64,000 nt of DNA, taken from the NCBI GenBank assembly GCA_965263305.1, contig OZ253666.1:3162001-3226000 (forward strand), written 5' to 3'. Below are positions 1 through 9,961 of the stretch, in pieces (positions within the stretch are counted from its first letter, which is position 1; each line of letters starts with the position of its first letter). Made by a program: the position numbers and the translations under genes. Below the pieces are notes generated by a model. The model searched no databases. It worked only from the letters and a program-made list of their open reading frames with translations, and was not told the origin of the DNA. The DNA is from MED-G105 sp965263305 (lineage in GTDB: Bacteria; Pseudomonadota; Alphaproteobacteria; Caulobacterales; Parvularculaceae).

Positions 1-390
1 GTTGCAACCCGCCGTATTTTCTAGATAGCACGCGCGCGCTTTTGGGTCGGGTTCGAAACTATGCACAGCGGCGCCTTTTTGTGAACACAGTATGGCGAAC
101 TCACCAATATTGCCGCCCACATCCAGGACAGTGCTATCCTTGTTAAGCATAAAAAATCTGTCTAGCCCGTATTCATGCGAGAGCTGATCTAGGCGCGCGC
201 GCCAACCATATTTGAACATTTTCCAATACAGCGGGGAGGGAACGTGTACCGCTACGCCATCGACCGTCACGACCGCCCCGTTGTCTGTTTCGGTCATCGC
301 AAGGGGAACGTGGCCCTGGAATCCGATGGCGGCAAAAAACGGCTGTCGAACCAAAAATTTTAGTTTCTGTACAAATGGTAAGGTGGTCAT
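1..390 (-). CDS. FkbM-like SAM methyltransferase, N-terminal part (cut by window edge)
   Basis: The reverse strand reads open from an ATG at 390 to the left edge, giving 130 residues without a stop. Around residues 90-100 it carries a glycine-rich SAM-binding motif I (LDVGGNIGEFA), followed by FEPDP, the acidic post-motif typical of the FkbM family. This family methylates oxygen atoms of glycans or other small substrates, usually in the cytoplasm. The C-terminal half lies outside the window, so the substrate cannot be guessed. The gene is divergent from the coiled-coil nuclease-like gene at 568, leaving about 180 bases between the two starts. The SAM fold is clear; the FkbM subfamily is a motif-level inference. 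Confidence 0.72.
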   Translation of the reverse strand, partial: MTTLPFVQKLKFLVRQPFFAAIGFQGHVPLAMTETDNGAVVTVDGVAVHVPSPLYWKMFKYGWRARLDQLSHEYGLDRFFMLNKDSTVLDVGGNIGEFAILCSQKGAAVHSFEPDPKARACYLENTAGCN

Positions 391-528
391 GTCGCTTCTC
401 TTGTTTTGGCGCTCGCCGGTCTTGGAGCTCGTAATCGCGCTCCTCAGTGGACTATTGGGCGTTAAGGCGACTCGGTTGTTTTTTGCCTTTCACGTCGGGA
501 AAATCAAACGGACTTGATAAAATAAAAT

Positions 529-543
529 GTTCTTATTATGTTC
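529..543 (+). promoter_or_regulatory. LexA-type SOS box (GTTC-N7-GTTC)
   Basis: The sequence has GTTC at 529-532, seven bases, then GTTC at 540-543, an exact match to the direct-repeat LexA box of Alphaproteobacteria. It ends 24 bases before the ATG at 568, where a repressor would block transcription. A near-identical site lies at 25555-25569. Eight fixed bases are expected about twice by chance in a window this size over both strands, so the support comes from position and from the shared spacer bases. Confidence 0.6.
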
Positions 544-567
544 CTATTCCGGTAAAGGGGAAAATTG

Positions 568-2175
568 ATGTTGCGGGAATCCCATGAAAACGAAATTGAT
601 GGTGATGATGCACTAACATCGACGGTGGAAAATGCCGCGGCTGAGGGGGTGAAGCGGCTGCGTCTTACGTTAGACGTCGATGACCCAGATATTGTGTCCA
701 CGCTTTCCTTACACGCCCCCGGCCGAGATCGGGATGCTTATGCTCTTGCGGCGATGAAAATAGGTGTACTCGCTCTGCGCCAGGCGGAAGGCCAAATTGA
801 TGTTGAGCGGGTTCGCCATGAAGGGGACCGGTTGCTCAATGCTCTTACGGTCGCGTTGGATCGCCATCGCGAAGGGGTGACCGGCGATATCGGGCGCAGT
901 TTAAAGGAGTATTTTGATCCGAAAGATGGCCGCTTCTCCGAACGCGTCGAGCGCCTTGTTTCGAAGGATGGTGATCTTGAAAACGTGTTGCGAGCGCAAG
1001 TGGCGGGTGATGGATCTGCCCTTGTGAAGACCTTGTCGGATCATATGGGGCCGGCAAGCCCCATTATGCAGGCTATCGACCCGACAGCGGAAAAAGGGAT
1101 CGCCAGGCACTTGGCCCGCGCGGTTGAAGAAACGGCCGCGCAACAGCGCGAAGCGATCTTGAAACAATTTTCCCTCGACAACCCCGATGGCGCGCTGACG
1201 CGCACCTTGCGTGAATTGTCAGAGCAACACGGCGCCGCCGGCGAAGCCCTTGAGAAAAAAGTTGAAATGGTGGTGTCAGAGTTTTCGCTCGATAAGCCAG
1301 ATTCGGCGTTGTCGAATCTTGTGCGCCGGGTCGATCAGGCGCAACGGCTGATCAGCGATGAATTTTCCCTCGATAAAGATGGCTCCGCGCTCTTCCGGAT
1401 GCGGAAGGAGATGTTGGATCAGATTGAGGGGTTGGCGAAAAATAACCGCGAATTCCAAACCGATGTCATGGCGCGCTTGGCGGAAATGGCGGCGCGAAAA
1501 GCAGAATCATTACGCTCGACCACCCATGGTCTTGCCTTTGAAGAAGCGCTGATCAGTTTCTTGAAAAGCGAAACTCAAGCGCAAGGTGATATTGCCGTGG
1601 CGACGGGGGCGACGACGGGGCTGATCAAACATAACAAAAAAGGCGATTGCGTGATTGAACTCGGCCCCGATCATGTCGCGGCCGGCGCCAAAATCGTGGT
1701 CGAAGCGAAGGAAAGCGCTTCCTATGATCTTGCCAAGGCCCGCCAAGAAATTGATGAGGCGCGGAAAAATCGTGGCGCGGGCGTTGGGTTGTTTGTGTTT
1801 TCGGCCCGCACTGCGCCCGAAGGGTTAGACCCGCTCGCCCGCTATGGCGAGGATGTCTTTGTTGTATGGGACGAGGCAGACCAACAATCGGACTTTATCT
1901 TGAAAGCGGGCCTCTCCCTCACGCGGGCGCTCGCGGCTAAATCCCGCGTCCATGACGCACGGGAAGCGGCGGATTTCAATGCCATTGAAATGGCGATCCG
2001 GGCGATCGAAAAGCAAGCAGGCCAGGCAGAGCAAATGATCAAACTCGCCCAAACGGTGAGCAATAATGGTCAAAAGCTTGAGGATGGCCTCGGCAAAGTG
2101 CGAAAAGAGGTTTTGAAACAAATCCTTATCTTGGAAGATGGGTTTAAGAGAATTCGCGATATCGGCGAGGGCTGA
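568..2175 (+). CDS. Coiled-coil protein with C-terminal PD-(D/E)XK nuclease-like domain
   Basis: The product has 535 residues from ATG 568, which sits seven bases after AAAGGGG; a TTG three bases earlier is less likely. Residues 1-310 are charged and helical and include a near-repeat: FSLDNPDGAL at 201-210, FSLDKPDSAL at 239-248 and FSLDKDGSAL at 266-275. A block from about 318 to 440 has E325/E326, then D360 in KGDCVIEL, then E379-x-K381 in VVEAKES, the order expected of a PD-(D/E)XK fold. The last 90 residues are again coiled coil. The coiled-coil plus nuclease layout recalls RmuC, but it is not recognisably RmuC. A LexA-type box lies just upstream, suggesting a DNA-damage role. There is no signal peptide, so it should be cytoplasmic. 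The nuclease call is inference; the partner and substrate are unknown. Confidence 0.6.
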   Translation: MLRESHENEIDGDDALTSTVENAAAEGVKRLRLTLDVDDPDIVSTLSLHAPGRDRDAYALAAMKIGVLALRQAEGQIDVERVRHEGDRLLNALTVALDRHREGVTGDIGRSLKEYFDPKDGRFSERVERLVSKDGDLENVLRAQVAGDGSALVKTLSDHMGPASPIMQAIDPTAEKGIARHLARAVEETAAQQREAILKQFSLDNPDGALTRTLRELSEQHGAAGEALEKKVEMVVSEFSLDKPDSALSNLVRRVDQAQRLISDEFSLDKDGSALFRMRKEMLDQIEGLAKNNREFQTDVMARLAEMAARKAESLRSTTHGLAFEEALISFLKSETQAQGDIAVATGATTGLIKHNKKGDCVIELGPDHVAAGAKIVVEAKESASYDLAKARQEIDEARKNRGAGVGLFVFSARTAPEGLDPLARYGEDVFVVWDEADQQSDFILKAGLSLTRALAAKSRVHDAREAADFNAIEMAIRAIEKQAGQAEQMIKLAQTVSNNGQKLEDGLGKVRKEVLKQILILEDGFKRIRDIGEG

Positions 2176-2323
2176 CGAAATTGCAGGGGGGAGATAAGGC
2201 TGCTCAAGGGCAAGGGGCGCGATCTTGCCATTGGGCGGGAGACAACCGATATGTATGCGCGTAAAACCCTTGTTTCCCGCTGCTTTCTCACTGATTTCCA
2301 ACCGCGAATCCGGATTACGAATA

Positions 2324-3847
<1,524 letters not shown>

Positions 3848-3878
3848 TGGCGGCGCTCCATACGTCGTTATTGATCCA

Positions 3879-5219
3879 ATGACAGACCTTTTCGCCGCGA
3901 GCGGTTTAGAGAAAGAGGCGCCGCGCCCCCTTGCTGACAAATTGCGCCCGACAACACTCGACGATGTTGTAGGGCAGGATCATTTGTTGGGCGCTGACGG
4001 CGCGCTGCGCCGCCAGGTCGAGGCGGGTCGGTTGTCATCGCTTATTCTGTGGGGGCCGCCGGGCGTTGGCAAAACAACGATAGCGCGGCTTTTGGCGAAC
4101 AAAACAAAACTAGAATTTGTTCAGCTCTCGGCGGTTTTTTCCGGTGTCGCCGACTTGCGCAAAGTTTTTGACGCCGCCCGCGAACGCCGGCGAATGGGGC
4201 GGGGCACGCTTTTATTTGTCGACGAGATCCACCGGTTCAATCGCGCCCAACAGGATGGGTTTTTACCCCATCTTGAATCCGGGCTGGTCACCCTGGTTGG
4301 GGCGACAACGGAAAATCCATCCTTTGAATTGAACCCAGCTATTTTGTCCCGCGCCCAAGTTTTTGTATTGCGCCGTCTGGAAGCCTCCGACATTGAAACA
4401 TTGTTACAGCGGGTTGAAGAGGACGCGAATGCAGCCTTGCCGCTCACCAATGCCGCGCGGGAGGCCTTGATCGCCATGGCCGATGGCGATGGCCGGTATG
4501 CGCTGAGCCTGGCCGAGGCTGTTCTTATCGCGGCAAGTGCGCCAAACGCCGGCGCTCCGTTTGATCAAGAAGCCCTCTCGACGGTGATCGCGGCGCGTGC
4601 GCCTGTATACGATAAGGGACAGGAATCCCATTATAATCTCGCAAGCGCCTTGCAAAAATCCATCCGCGGCTCTGATGTTGATGCGGCTCTTTATTGGGCG
4701 GCGCGCATGGTTGTGGGCGGCGAAGATCCGCGATTTATTCTTCGTCGACTGATTGTTATCGCCTCGGAGGATATCGGCAACGCCGATCCTCATGCCTTGC
4801 CCATGGCGATCGCAGCGCGGGACGCTTATGAGATGTTGGGTCAGCCGGAAGGTGAAATCGCTATTGGACAACTCGTTGCCTATTTGGGGGCGGCGCCGAA
4901 GTCGAACCGTTCCTACGCCGCCTTTAAAATGGCGAAGACGGCCGCGCGGGAAACGGGGTCTCTTGCCCCGCCGCCCCACGCCATGAACGCGCCGACGAAC
5001 TTGATGAAAGACCTCGGCTACGCCGATGGTTATGTATATGACCATAACGCGCCGGATCATTTCGCGGGCCTCAATTACTTTCCCCCGGACATGCCTCGCC
5101 AGCGTTTTTATGATCCGCGCTATATTGGGGCGGAAAAAGCGATTGCGGACCGTTTGGCGGAGTGGGACGCTAAGCGAGGGCAGGCGATGAGCGCGTCGCC
5201 TGAAACGGAGCCGACTTGA
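3879..5219 (+). CDS. rarA: Replication-associated recombination protein A (AAA+ ATPase)
   Basis: RarA (MgsA) is a clamp-loader-like AAA+ ATPase acting at stalled replication forks with SSB. The 446-residue product starts at ATG 3879 with MTDLFAASG and the family opening LADKLRPTTLDDVVGQDHLL. Walker A is GPPGVGKTT and Walker B is LLFVDEIHRFNRAQQD. Sensor 1 (GATTENPSFELN) and the C-terminal tetramer domain (YFPPDMPRQRFYDP) are both present, and the length is normal. A longer frame from 3783 overlaps the protease gene and adds no conserved residues. The crcB start follows its stop by one base, so the two are almost certainly cotranscribed. Confidence 0.95.
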   Translation: MTDLFAASGLEKEAPRPLADKLRPTTLDDVVGQDHLLGADGALRRQVEAGRLSSLILWGPPGVGKTTIARLLANKTKLEFVQLSAVFSGVADLRKVFDAARERRRMGRGTLLFVDEIHRFNRAQQDGFLPHLESGLVTLVGATTENPSFELNPAILSRAQVFVLRRLEASDIETLLQRVEEDANAALPLTNAAREALIAMADGDGRYALSLAEAVLIAASAPNAGAPFDQEALSTVIAARAPVYDKGQESHYNLASALQKSIRGSDVDAALYWAARMVVGGEDPRFILRRLIVIASEDIGNADPHALPMAIAARDAYEMLGQPEGEIAIGQLVAYLGAAPKSNRSYAAFKMAKTAARETGSLAPPPHAMNAPTNLMKDLGYADGYVYDHNAPDHFAGLNYFPPDMPRQRFYDPRYIGAEKAIADRLAEWDAKRGQAMSASPETEPT

Positions 5220-5220
5220 G

Positions 5221-5616
5221 ATGACCGAAGCCAAATTATTTGCCTTGGTCGGCGCGGGCGGAGCGCTCGGCGCCATGGCGCGTTTCGCCGTTGGCCGTCT
5301 CGGTGTCGCCCTTTGGGGCGCGGGTTTTCCTTGGGGCACCCTGCTTGTGAATATCGTGGGCTCGTTCCTGATGGGGCTGTTTGTCCATTGGGCGGCGTTG
5401 CGACCAGAAACGGCGGCGGCCTCATCGTCAGCGCGGTTGTTTTTCGCCGTCGGGCTTCTCGGCGCATTTACAACCTTCTCGACCTTCTCATTGGATGTGG
5501 TCACGCTCTTCCGTGATCGTCATATAGGGCTCGGCGCGGGTTACATCGGCGCGTCTGTTTTATTGTCGATCGGCGCGCTCATCGCGGGCCTAGAGGCGGC
5601 GAGGCGCTTTCTATGA
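5221..5616 (+). CDS. crcB: Fluoride channel FluC/CrcB
   Basis: This 131-residue membrane protein has four hydrophobic segments and the CrcB/Fluc signatures GALGAMARF near the N-terminus, WGTLLVNIVGSFLMG in TM2 and TFSTFSLDV in TM3. Dimeric Fluc channels in the inner membrane let fluoride leave the cytoplasm. The ATG lies one base after the rarA stop, and the 3' end overlaps the next gene by four bases (ATGA), so translation is probably coupled. There is no room upstream for a fluoride riboswitch, so regulation by fluoride at this point is unlikely. Confidence 0.95.
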   Translation: MTEAKLFALVGAGGALGAMARFAVGRLGVALWGAGFPWGTLLVNIVGSFLMGLFVHWAALRPETAAASSSARLFFAVGLLGAFTTFSTFSLDVVTLFRDRHIGLGAGYIGASVLLSIGALIAGLEAARRFL

Positions 5617-6695
5617 GCGATTTGGAAACCGTATCGCCCTCCAACGGCGCACAAAAAACCGCCGTTGAAAATCGAACGATTTCGAAGGCGGATGAAGGGT
5701 TGCGCCTGGATCGTTGGTTCCGGATGTATTTTCCACTATTGACCCATGGTGCTCTTGAGAAAATGTTGCGTAAGGGTCAGGTGCGCGTTGATGGCGCGCG
5801 GGTGAAGGCAAACCACCGCATGAGCGCCGGTGAAATCGTTCGTGTGCCGCCGATGCCAATTGAGGGCGCGGACGAAAGCACATCCCGACCCTCAGGCGCA
5901 ACCACAAAAGAGCCGCCGAAGTTAAAGGACCTTGAAAGGGATAAGGCGTTCCTGCGTCGTCTTGTTCTGTTTGAGGATGAAACCCTCATTGCATTGAACA
6001 AACCTGCCGGTCTCGCGGTGCAAGGCGGGAGTAAGACGCGTCGACATATCGACGGTATGTTAGCGGCGTTAGAAAAAAACGGCGAGCGACCGCGCCTCGT
6101 TCATCGTCTGGACCGTGATACAAGCGGCTTGTTGATCCTGGCGAAAACCCGCGCTGCGGCGGCGGCGCTCGGCGGTGCATTCCAGCGACATGAAGTAGAA
6201 AAGACCTATTGGGCGCTTGTCTGCGGCAGTCCGCGCCCACGCAATGGGCGGATTGATTTTCCCATCGCCAAACGGATGGTCCGTGTTGGCAGGGGGGAGC
6301 AACAACGAATGACCCCAGCAGAAGGTGAGGACGCGAAAAAAGCGTTTACGGATTTTCAAACTCTGGAAGACGCCGGAAAAGCATCCGTCTTGGCGTTGCG
6401 GCCTTTAACGGGGCGCACCCATCAATTGCGCGTTCATTGCGCCGCCATTCAGGCGCCAATCGTGGGTGACCGAAAATATGGCGGCGCCGAGGCTGTGTTG
6501 CCAGGGGTCGCAGACCAGTTGCATTTGTTCTGCCGAGAGATGGTTTTTCCCCATCCTGAGACAGGAAGAAAAATGACGTTACAAGCGCCGCTTGCTGACA
6601 CCCTTTTAGAGACATGGCGTTTTTTTGGGTTTGAGATCGAGCGCGATGTCGAGTGGCCGGATATTGACGGTGAGGCGCGAGGGGTTGGGCGGTGA
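5613..6695 (+). CDS. RluC/RluD-type 23S rRNA pseudouridine synthase
   Basis: The 360-residue protein has an N-terminal S4 RNA-binding domain (about residues 23-80, GLRLDRWFRMYFP) and a catalytic domain with the HRLDRDTSGLL motif, whose aspartate attacks the uridine. The later GRTHQLRVH and ADQLHLF segments also fit. It isomerises specific uridines in 23S rRNA; the S4 domain and length point to RluC rather than RluD, but I cannot assign the exact position. It overlaps crcB by four bases, and the next gene starts inside its last codon and stop. It belongs to the rarA-crcB-atp12 transcription unit. Confidence 0.9.
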   Translation: MSDLETVSPSNGAQKTAVENRTISKADEGLRLDRWFRMYFPLLTHGALEKMLRKGQVRVDGARVKANHRMSAGEIVRVPPMPIEGADESTSRPSGATTKEPPKLKDLERDKAFLRRLVLFEDETLIALNKPAGLAVQGGSKTRRHIDGMLAALEKNGERPRLVHRLDRDTSGLLILAKTRAAAAALGGAFQRHEVEKTYWALVCGSPRPRNGRIDFPIAKRMVRVGRGEQQRMTPAEGEDAKKAFTDFQTLEDAGKASVLALRPLTGRTHQLRVHCAAIQAPIVGDRKYGGAEAVLPGVADQLHLFCREMVFPHPETGRKMTLQAPLADTLLETWRFFGFEIERDVEWPDIDGEARGVGR

Positions 6696-7423
6696 CGCAG
6701 CTGGGTACAGGCGCCGGGCAGGCGGTCGTTAAACGGTTTTATGAGGGCGTGGACATTGTTCCTTACAATGAAGGGTTTGCCCTGCACTTAGATGGACGCC
6801 CTGCAAAAACCCGTGGGCGAAATCTACTCTCCGCGCAGAGTAAGGCGTTAGCCGATGCATTGGCGACAGAGTGGCGCGCCCAGGAGGAGATAATTGACTT
6901 TCGATTGATGCCGTTGACACGGTTACAGACGACCTATCTTGATCACGGTAAAAGCGATGCGCCTGACTGGCGGGCGACAATATTGAGTTTTCTGCAATCT
7001 GATCTTTTATGTTATCGCGCAGAAACGCCGGCCGCATTGCAAGAGCGCCAAGCCGCGAAATGGGATCCTTACCTTGCCTGGGCTGATCGGGTTCATGGGC
7101 TTACTTTCCGGCTGGCGCAAGGGGTGATCGCTGTTGAACAGCCCACGGAAACAATCGCGGCCGGATCTCGCGCCCTTGAAAAAATGACGGTCCCGCAAGT
7201 ACTGGGCGTGCGCGTGGCGACGGAGGCGACGGGTTCATCTATTCTTGGCATGGCGGCGGCGTCAGGGGTGTTCACCGTTGACGATTTATTCGACGCCTCG
7301 CGTGTCGATGAAGCCTTTCAAATAGAACGTTGGGGCGAAGACGACGAAGCATCATCGCGCGCTGAGCGCGTAAGACAAGATCTCGATTCAGCGGTCAGAT
7401 ATTTAGCGTTTTATTCCGTGTAG
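6692..7423 (+). CDS. ATP12-family F1-ATPase assembly chaperone
   Basis: ATP12 proteins bind the F1 alpha subunit and help assemble ATP synthase; they occur in mitochondria and Alphaproteobacteria. The 243-residue product contains the conserved core FALHLDGRPAKTRGRNLL, the WRAQEEIIDFRLMPLTRL helix and the WDPYLAW stretch. It starts at a GTG that overlaps the end of the upstream pseudouridine synthase by four bases. The gene order RluC-like then ATP12 is common in Alphaproteobacteria and supports the lineage call. It converges on the EF-hand gene at 7439 with only 15 bases between stops. Confidence 0.9.
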   Translation: MTQLGTGAGQAVVKRFYEGVDIVPYNEGFALHLDGRPAKTRGRNLLSAQSKALADALATEWRAQEEIIDFRLMPLTRLQTTYLDHGKSDAPDWRATILSFLQSDLLCYRAETPAALQERQAAKWDPYLAWADRVHGLTFRLAQGVIAVEQPTETIAAGSRALEKMTVPQVLGVRVATEATGSSILGMAAASGVFTVDDLFDASRVDEAFQIERWGEDDEASSRAERVRQDLDSAVRYLAFYSV

Positions 7424-7438
7424 ACGCGAAAGGCATCG

Positions 7439-8218
7439 CTACATTTTCACGGTGTAGCCCGCGATCGCCGCACGAAATGAGATGAGCGGATCATCGCGCA
7501 GAATACCATCGTTATCGTCATCCATCGCATCAAAATCAGTCAAGACTTCGCGGATATACGTTGTTAGATCCAGCGTTTCCGCGGCGCCCGCCATAAACAT
7601 AAACTTCCTTTGGGCGGCTTCTTCTACGGATTGGATCGTTGCGCCATCTTTGGGTTTTGCCCACCAAGCGTCAACGCGTGGCGCATCGTTACTCGTATTG
7701 TCCGCCTCGCGCCAAAGGCCCGCAAGTCGAACGAACTCAGGTGAGGTTAGCGCACCGTCGCGATCAATATCGGCAAGGGCGAAATCGAGTTTCGCTTCCT
7801 CATAAGCCTCTGTGCGCGTCAGCGCTTCAAGATCGAATGACGTTTTGAGTTTTTCAACCGGTGACGCGCCCGCTTCCGTATCCTGAACAGGCGTGGACTT
7901 GTCAAAAATGACGGTGCGTGTTTGCGTTTCGACGACTTCTCCGTTGATCGTTCGTGTAAACGTAAAAGACTGTTGGAGCTGTTGTTGGGCGTTGAGGGAG
8001 GCGGCTGCGTTGTCTGGGTCGCTGTCCTGCGCAGTTTCAGGCGTCACTGCGGCGTCAGGCGCCGCTTCGGGAGCGGGGGTTTCTTCTTGTTGGGGCGAGG
8101 GGGCAGCGTTGACGTTAGGTGTCGATTGGGATGCGGCTTGGGCCGCGTTCACCCCAAGCGCCAGGAGGGCAAAACCAAATGTAGCGGTCAAATTGGCGTC
8201 TGAACGAAAAAGATGCAT
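7439..8218 (-). CDS. Exported EF-hand-like calcium-binding protein, unknown role
   Basis: I choose the ATG at 8218 (259 residues) because it gives a signal peptide ending in NAAQA; the open frame extends 45 bases upstream without conserved features. After the signal comes a Pro/Ala/Glu-rich low-complexity linker to about residue 75. Two EF-hand-like loops are visible: DIDRDGALTSPE near the middle and DDDNDGILRDDP near the C-terminus. The spacing of acidic residues fits calcium binding. Nothing indicates an enzymatic activity. A GGAG lies about 12 bases before the start, which is rather far. Confidence 0.55.
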   Translation of the reverse strand: MHLFRSDANLTATFGFALLALGVNAAQAASQSTPNVNAAPSPQQEETPAPEAAPDAAVTPETAQDSDPDNAAASLNAQQQLQQSFTFTRTINGEVVETQTRTVIFDKSTPVQDTEAGASPVEKLKTSFDLEALTRTEAYEEAKLDFALADIDRDGALTSPEFVRLAGLWREADNTSNDAPRVDAWWAKPKDGATIQSVEEAAQRKFMFMAGAAETLDLTTYIREVLTDFDAMDDDNDGILRDDPLISFRAAIAGYTVKM

Positions 8219-8370
8219 GGCGTCGAATGATCTCCTGAGAACCATTATCATCGTAACCTGCACCTGGGCTGGAACACAATTTATTTACGGGCGTTTTACT
8301 TGGTAACGCGGCAGTTTTCTGTTTTCGGGCCGTCTTTTCGGCCGTGAATAGAGACGGGCTCGGGCGCGCG

Positions 8371-8583
8371 CTATTTCATCACGTCTGCGTATTTCTGGTA
8401 CCAGCGCCAAAAGAAATAGCTGGATACGCCAACCACGCTCACAATCCCTGAAATCAGTGTCGATATCGACTGCCCGCTGGCGAAATAAAGCCCGACCACT
8501 GCGCACAGGAAGATGCTTTCCAGAATAGCGAGTTTGACCAGCGCCGCCGTCGCTTCATTTTTAGCTGCAGTCTTGTCGTTCAC
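8371..8583 (-). CDS. Small two-helix membrane protein
   Basis: A 70-residue product starts at GTG 8583, preceded directly by a strong GGAGGAG ribosome binding site, which decides this start over a longer open frame. Two hydrophobic segments (AILESIFLCAVVGLYFA and ISGIVSVVGVSSYFFW) are joined by a short loop, and the tail is basic. I do not recognise the family. It sits between the EF-hand gene and zur on the same strand, with separate spacing, so it may have its own promoter. Confidence 0.6.
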   Translation of the reverse strand: MNDKTAAKNEATAALVKLAILESIFLCAVVGLYFASGQSISTLISGIVSVVGVSSYFFWRWYQKYADVMK

Positions 8584-8705
8584 GGATCTCCTCCAATCTG
8601 AGTATGAGGTGAGCGTAAAGGGGCGCTCAGAACGCGCCATCACGCTAGGCCGTTTGGGGAGGAACGTTAAAGGCGAGACGTTAATCAAATCCTCACGGGC
8701 GTTAC

Positions 8706-9209
8706 TCAAAGGTCGCGCGGCGATTGCTCCGAAACAGGCAAGTGAGCGCAACAAACGTGCTCTTCATTTAGATCAGCGCAGTCACCGAACACTTCTATGT
8801 TGACATCATCCGGGGTGACGGTGATGGGGGAAAACAACGACGACAGTTGATTTTCATCCAGTTCAATTTCTTTTGTCTTCATACAATTGCGACAAATCAG
8901 AAAGGCATGCCCGCGCGTTCTTGCTTCGCAGTCGACGGCCAAAAAGGCGTTCAGGCTCTCGATTTTCTTCACGCAGTCTCGAGCAATCAGAGCCTCAAGC
9001 GCCCGATAAATCGTCATGGGCGCGCGAAGGCCCATATCCTGAAGCTCGTCCAAAAGTTGGTACGCTTTCAACGGCACGGATGATCGACGCAGCGCATCGT
9101 AAACCAGTTGTTCGTTACGCTTCAGAGGCTTCGACGCCCGATCACCATTGGCTCTTCTACAATCTACAGCACCCTCGGTCTGCACCGGGGCGGTTAGGTG
9201 GATTCCCAT
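8706..9209 (-). CDS. zur: Fur-family metalloregulator, probably zinc-sensing Zur
   Basis: This 167-residue Fur-family repressor has the winged-helix segment LKAYQLLDEL...APMTIYRALEALI and a dimerisation half with ICRNC, a CxxC pair of the structural zinc site. His-rich segments around the second metal site and CCAHLPV at the end are typical of the family. I call it Zur rather than Fur because it is the second gene of a unit headed by a His-rich exported protein and faces another His-rich protein. The start has GGAG seven bases upstream. Zur represses zinc uptake genes when zinc is plentiful; no uptake ABC genes are in the window. Confidence 0.75.
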   Translation of the reverse strand: MGIHLTAPVQTEGAVDCRRANGDRASKPLKRNEQLVYDALRRSSVPLKAYQLLDELQDMGLRAPMTIYRALEALIARDCVKKIESLNAFLAVDCEARTRGHAFLICRNCMKTKEIELDENQLSSLFSPITVTPDDVNIEVFGDCADLNEEHVCCAHLPVSEQSPRDL

Positions 9210-9251
9210 ATACCACTCCTATTGAGTCGCGCCCTCGCGGGCGTTTGCGGT

Positions 9252-9740
9252 TCAAAAAGAAGAGGAGGTGGTTGGGGGCCCTCTCGCCGGGTTTTCACGA
9301 TGGATACGGGTCGCAACAACGTGCGCTTGGCCGACGGTTAGCAGTTCGGTGGGCGAGACGTGCGGGGTAAAAAGCGAAATCAGGTCGGGCGATATTTTGC
9401 CCGTAACGGCCATGGCGATGGCGCAGGTAACGCAGTCATCCGGCAGATCGTTATCATGACGACCGTTTTGATGGGGGCGTTCATGGTCGTGGTGGTTGCG
9501 TAACGTGACGTTGGTAAAACTGGCATGGTCACGGTCGTCCACGTGGTCATGGATGAGGTTGCCAAAATGGCGTCGATGCTCGCCATCGCGACCTGAATCA
9601 TAATGATCGTGGTTGTGGGATGCCTCGACCGTTGTTCCCAAGACCATGAGAATTGCGGCGATAAAACACGCGAACCGAGCATCGGTGATTACTCTAAGGC
9701 GCTGTTTTAAGACATTATAGTGTGGCCGCAGACCCGTCAT
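9252..9740 (-). CDS. His-rich exported protein upstream of zur
   Basis: The 162-residue product has an N-terminal hydrophobic segment (FACFIAAILMVLGTTVEA) that fits a signal peptide. The following 75 residues are packed with His and Asp (SHNHDHYDS, LIHDHVDDRDH, NHHDHERPHQ). A CVTCAIAMAV stretch and the terminal ARGPPTTSS resemble small exported DUF2946-like proteins. It precedes zur on the same strand by 42 bases, so the two are probably one operon. A periplasmic zinc buffer or zinc-delivery role is inferred from composition and context. Its ATG lacks an obvious Shine-Dalgarno, so the exact start is uncertain. Confidence 0.6.
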   Translation of the reverse strand: MTGLRPHYNVLKQRLRVITDARFACFIAAILMVLGTTVEASHNHDHYDSGRDGEHRRHFGNLIHDHVDDRDHASFTNVTLRNHHDHERPHQNGRHDNDLPDDCVTCAIAMAVTGKISPDLISLFTPHVSPTELLTVGQAHVVATRIHRENPARGPPTTSSSF

Positions 9741-9792
9741 AGGGGAATGCTACCATATCTGCGCCGGGTATCAAATCCGACGATGCTAAAAA

Positions 9793-9840
9793 TGCCGCCC
9801 AGGTATTTTACCTTGGGAGGTGCAAAATAACTGGGCGGCA
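9793..9840. repeat. Long near-perfect hairpin in the zur-locus intergenic region
   Basis: TGCCGCCCAG at 9793-9802 is exactly complementary to CTGGGCGGCA at 9831-9840. Inside it TATTTT (9804-9809) pairs with AAAATA (9824-9829), and ACCT (9810-9813) pairs with AGGT (9818-9821), leaving one mismatch and a two-base bulge. There is no T-run, so it is not a simple terminator. It lies 52 bases upstream of the His-rich gene start at 9740. Confidence 0.6.
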
Positions 9841-9930
9841 AGTCCGCAGGCGTTCCACACTCTAAACGCCTTAGGAAAACTCCGATTGGCAGATGGTCGT
9901 TCAGAAAATCGCAAATCAGAAATTCGACTA

Positions 9931-9961
9931 AAATGCTAAATTAGAAATAATTATTGCATTT
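9931..9961. promoter_or_regulatory. AT-rich palindromic stretch, possible operator
   Basis: AAATGC at 9931-9936 is inverted as GCATTT at 9956-9961, and AATAATTATT at 9946-9955 is a perfect palindrome. Zur and Fur sites are AT-rich palindromes of this kind, and the stretch lies between two divergent His-rich genes. The match to any specific Zur consensus is weak. The rest of 9741-10262 shows no gene that I can support. Confidence 0.25.

Noticed and set aside
5200..5222. Fluoride riboswitch before crcB
   Set aside because: Only one base separates the rarA stop from the crcB start, so there is no leader; rarA coding sequence occupies the space.
4404..5504. 366-codon reverse frame over rarA and crcB
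   Set aside because: It is fully antisense to two strongly conserved genes, and the Arg/Pro-rich composition is typical of shadow frames in GC-rich DNA.
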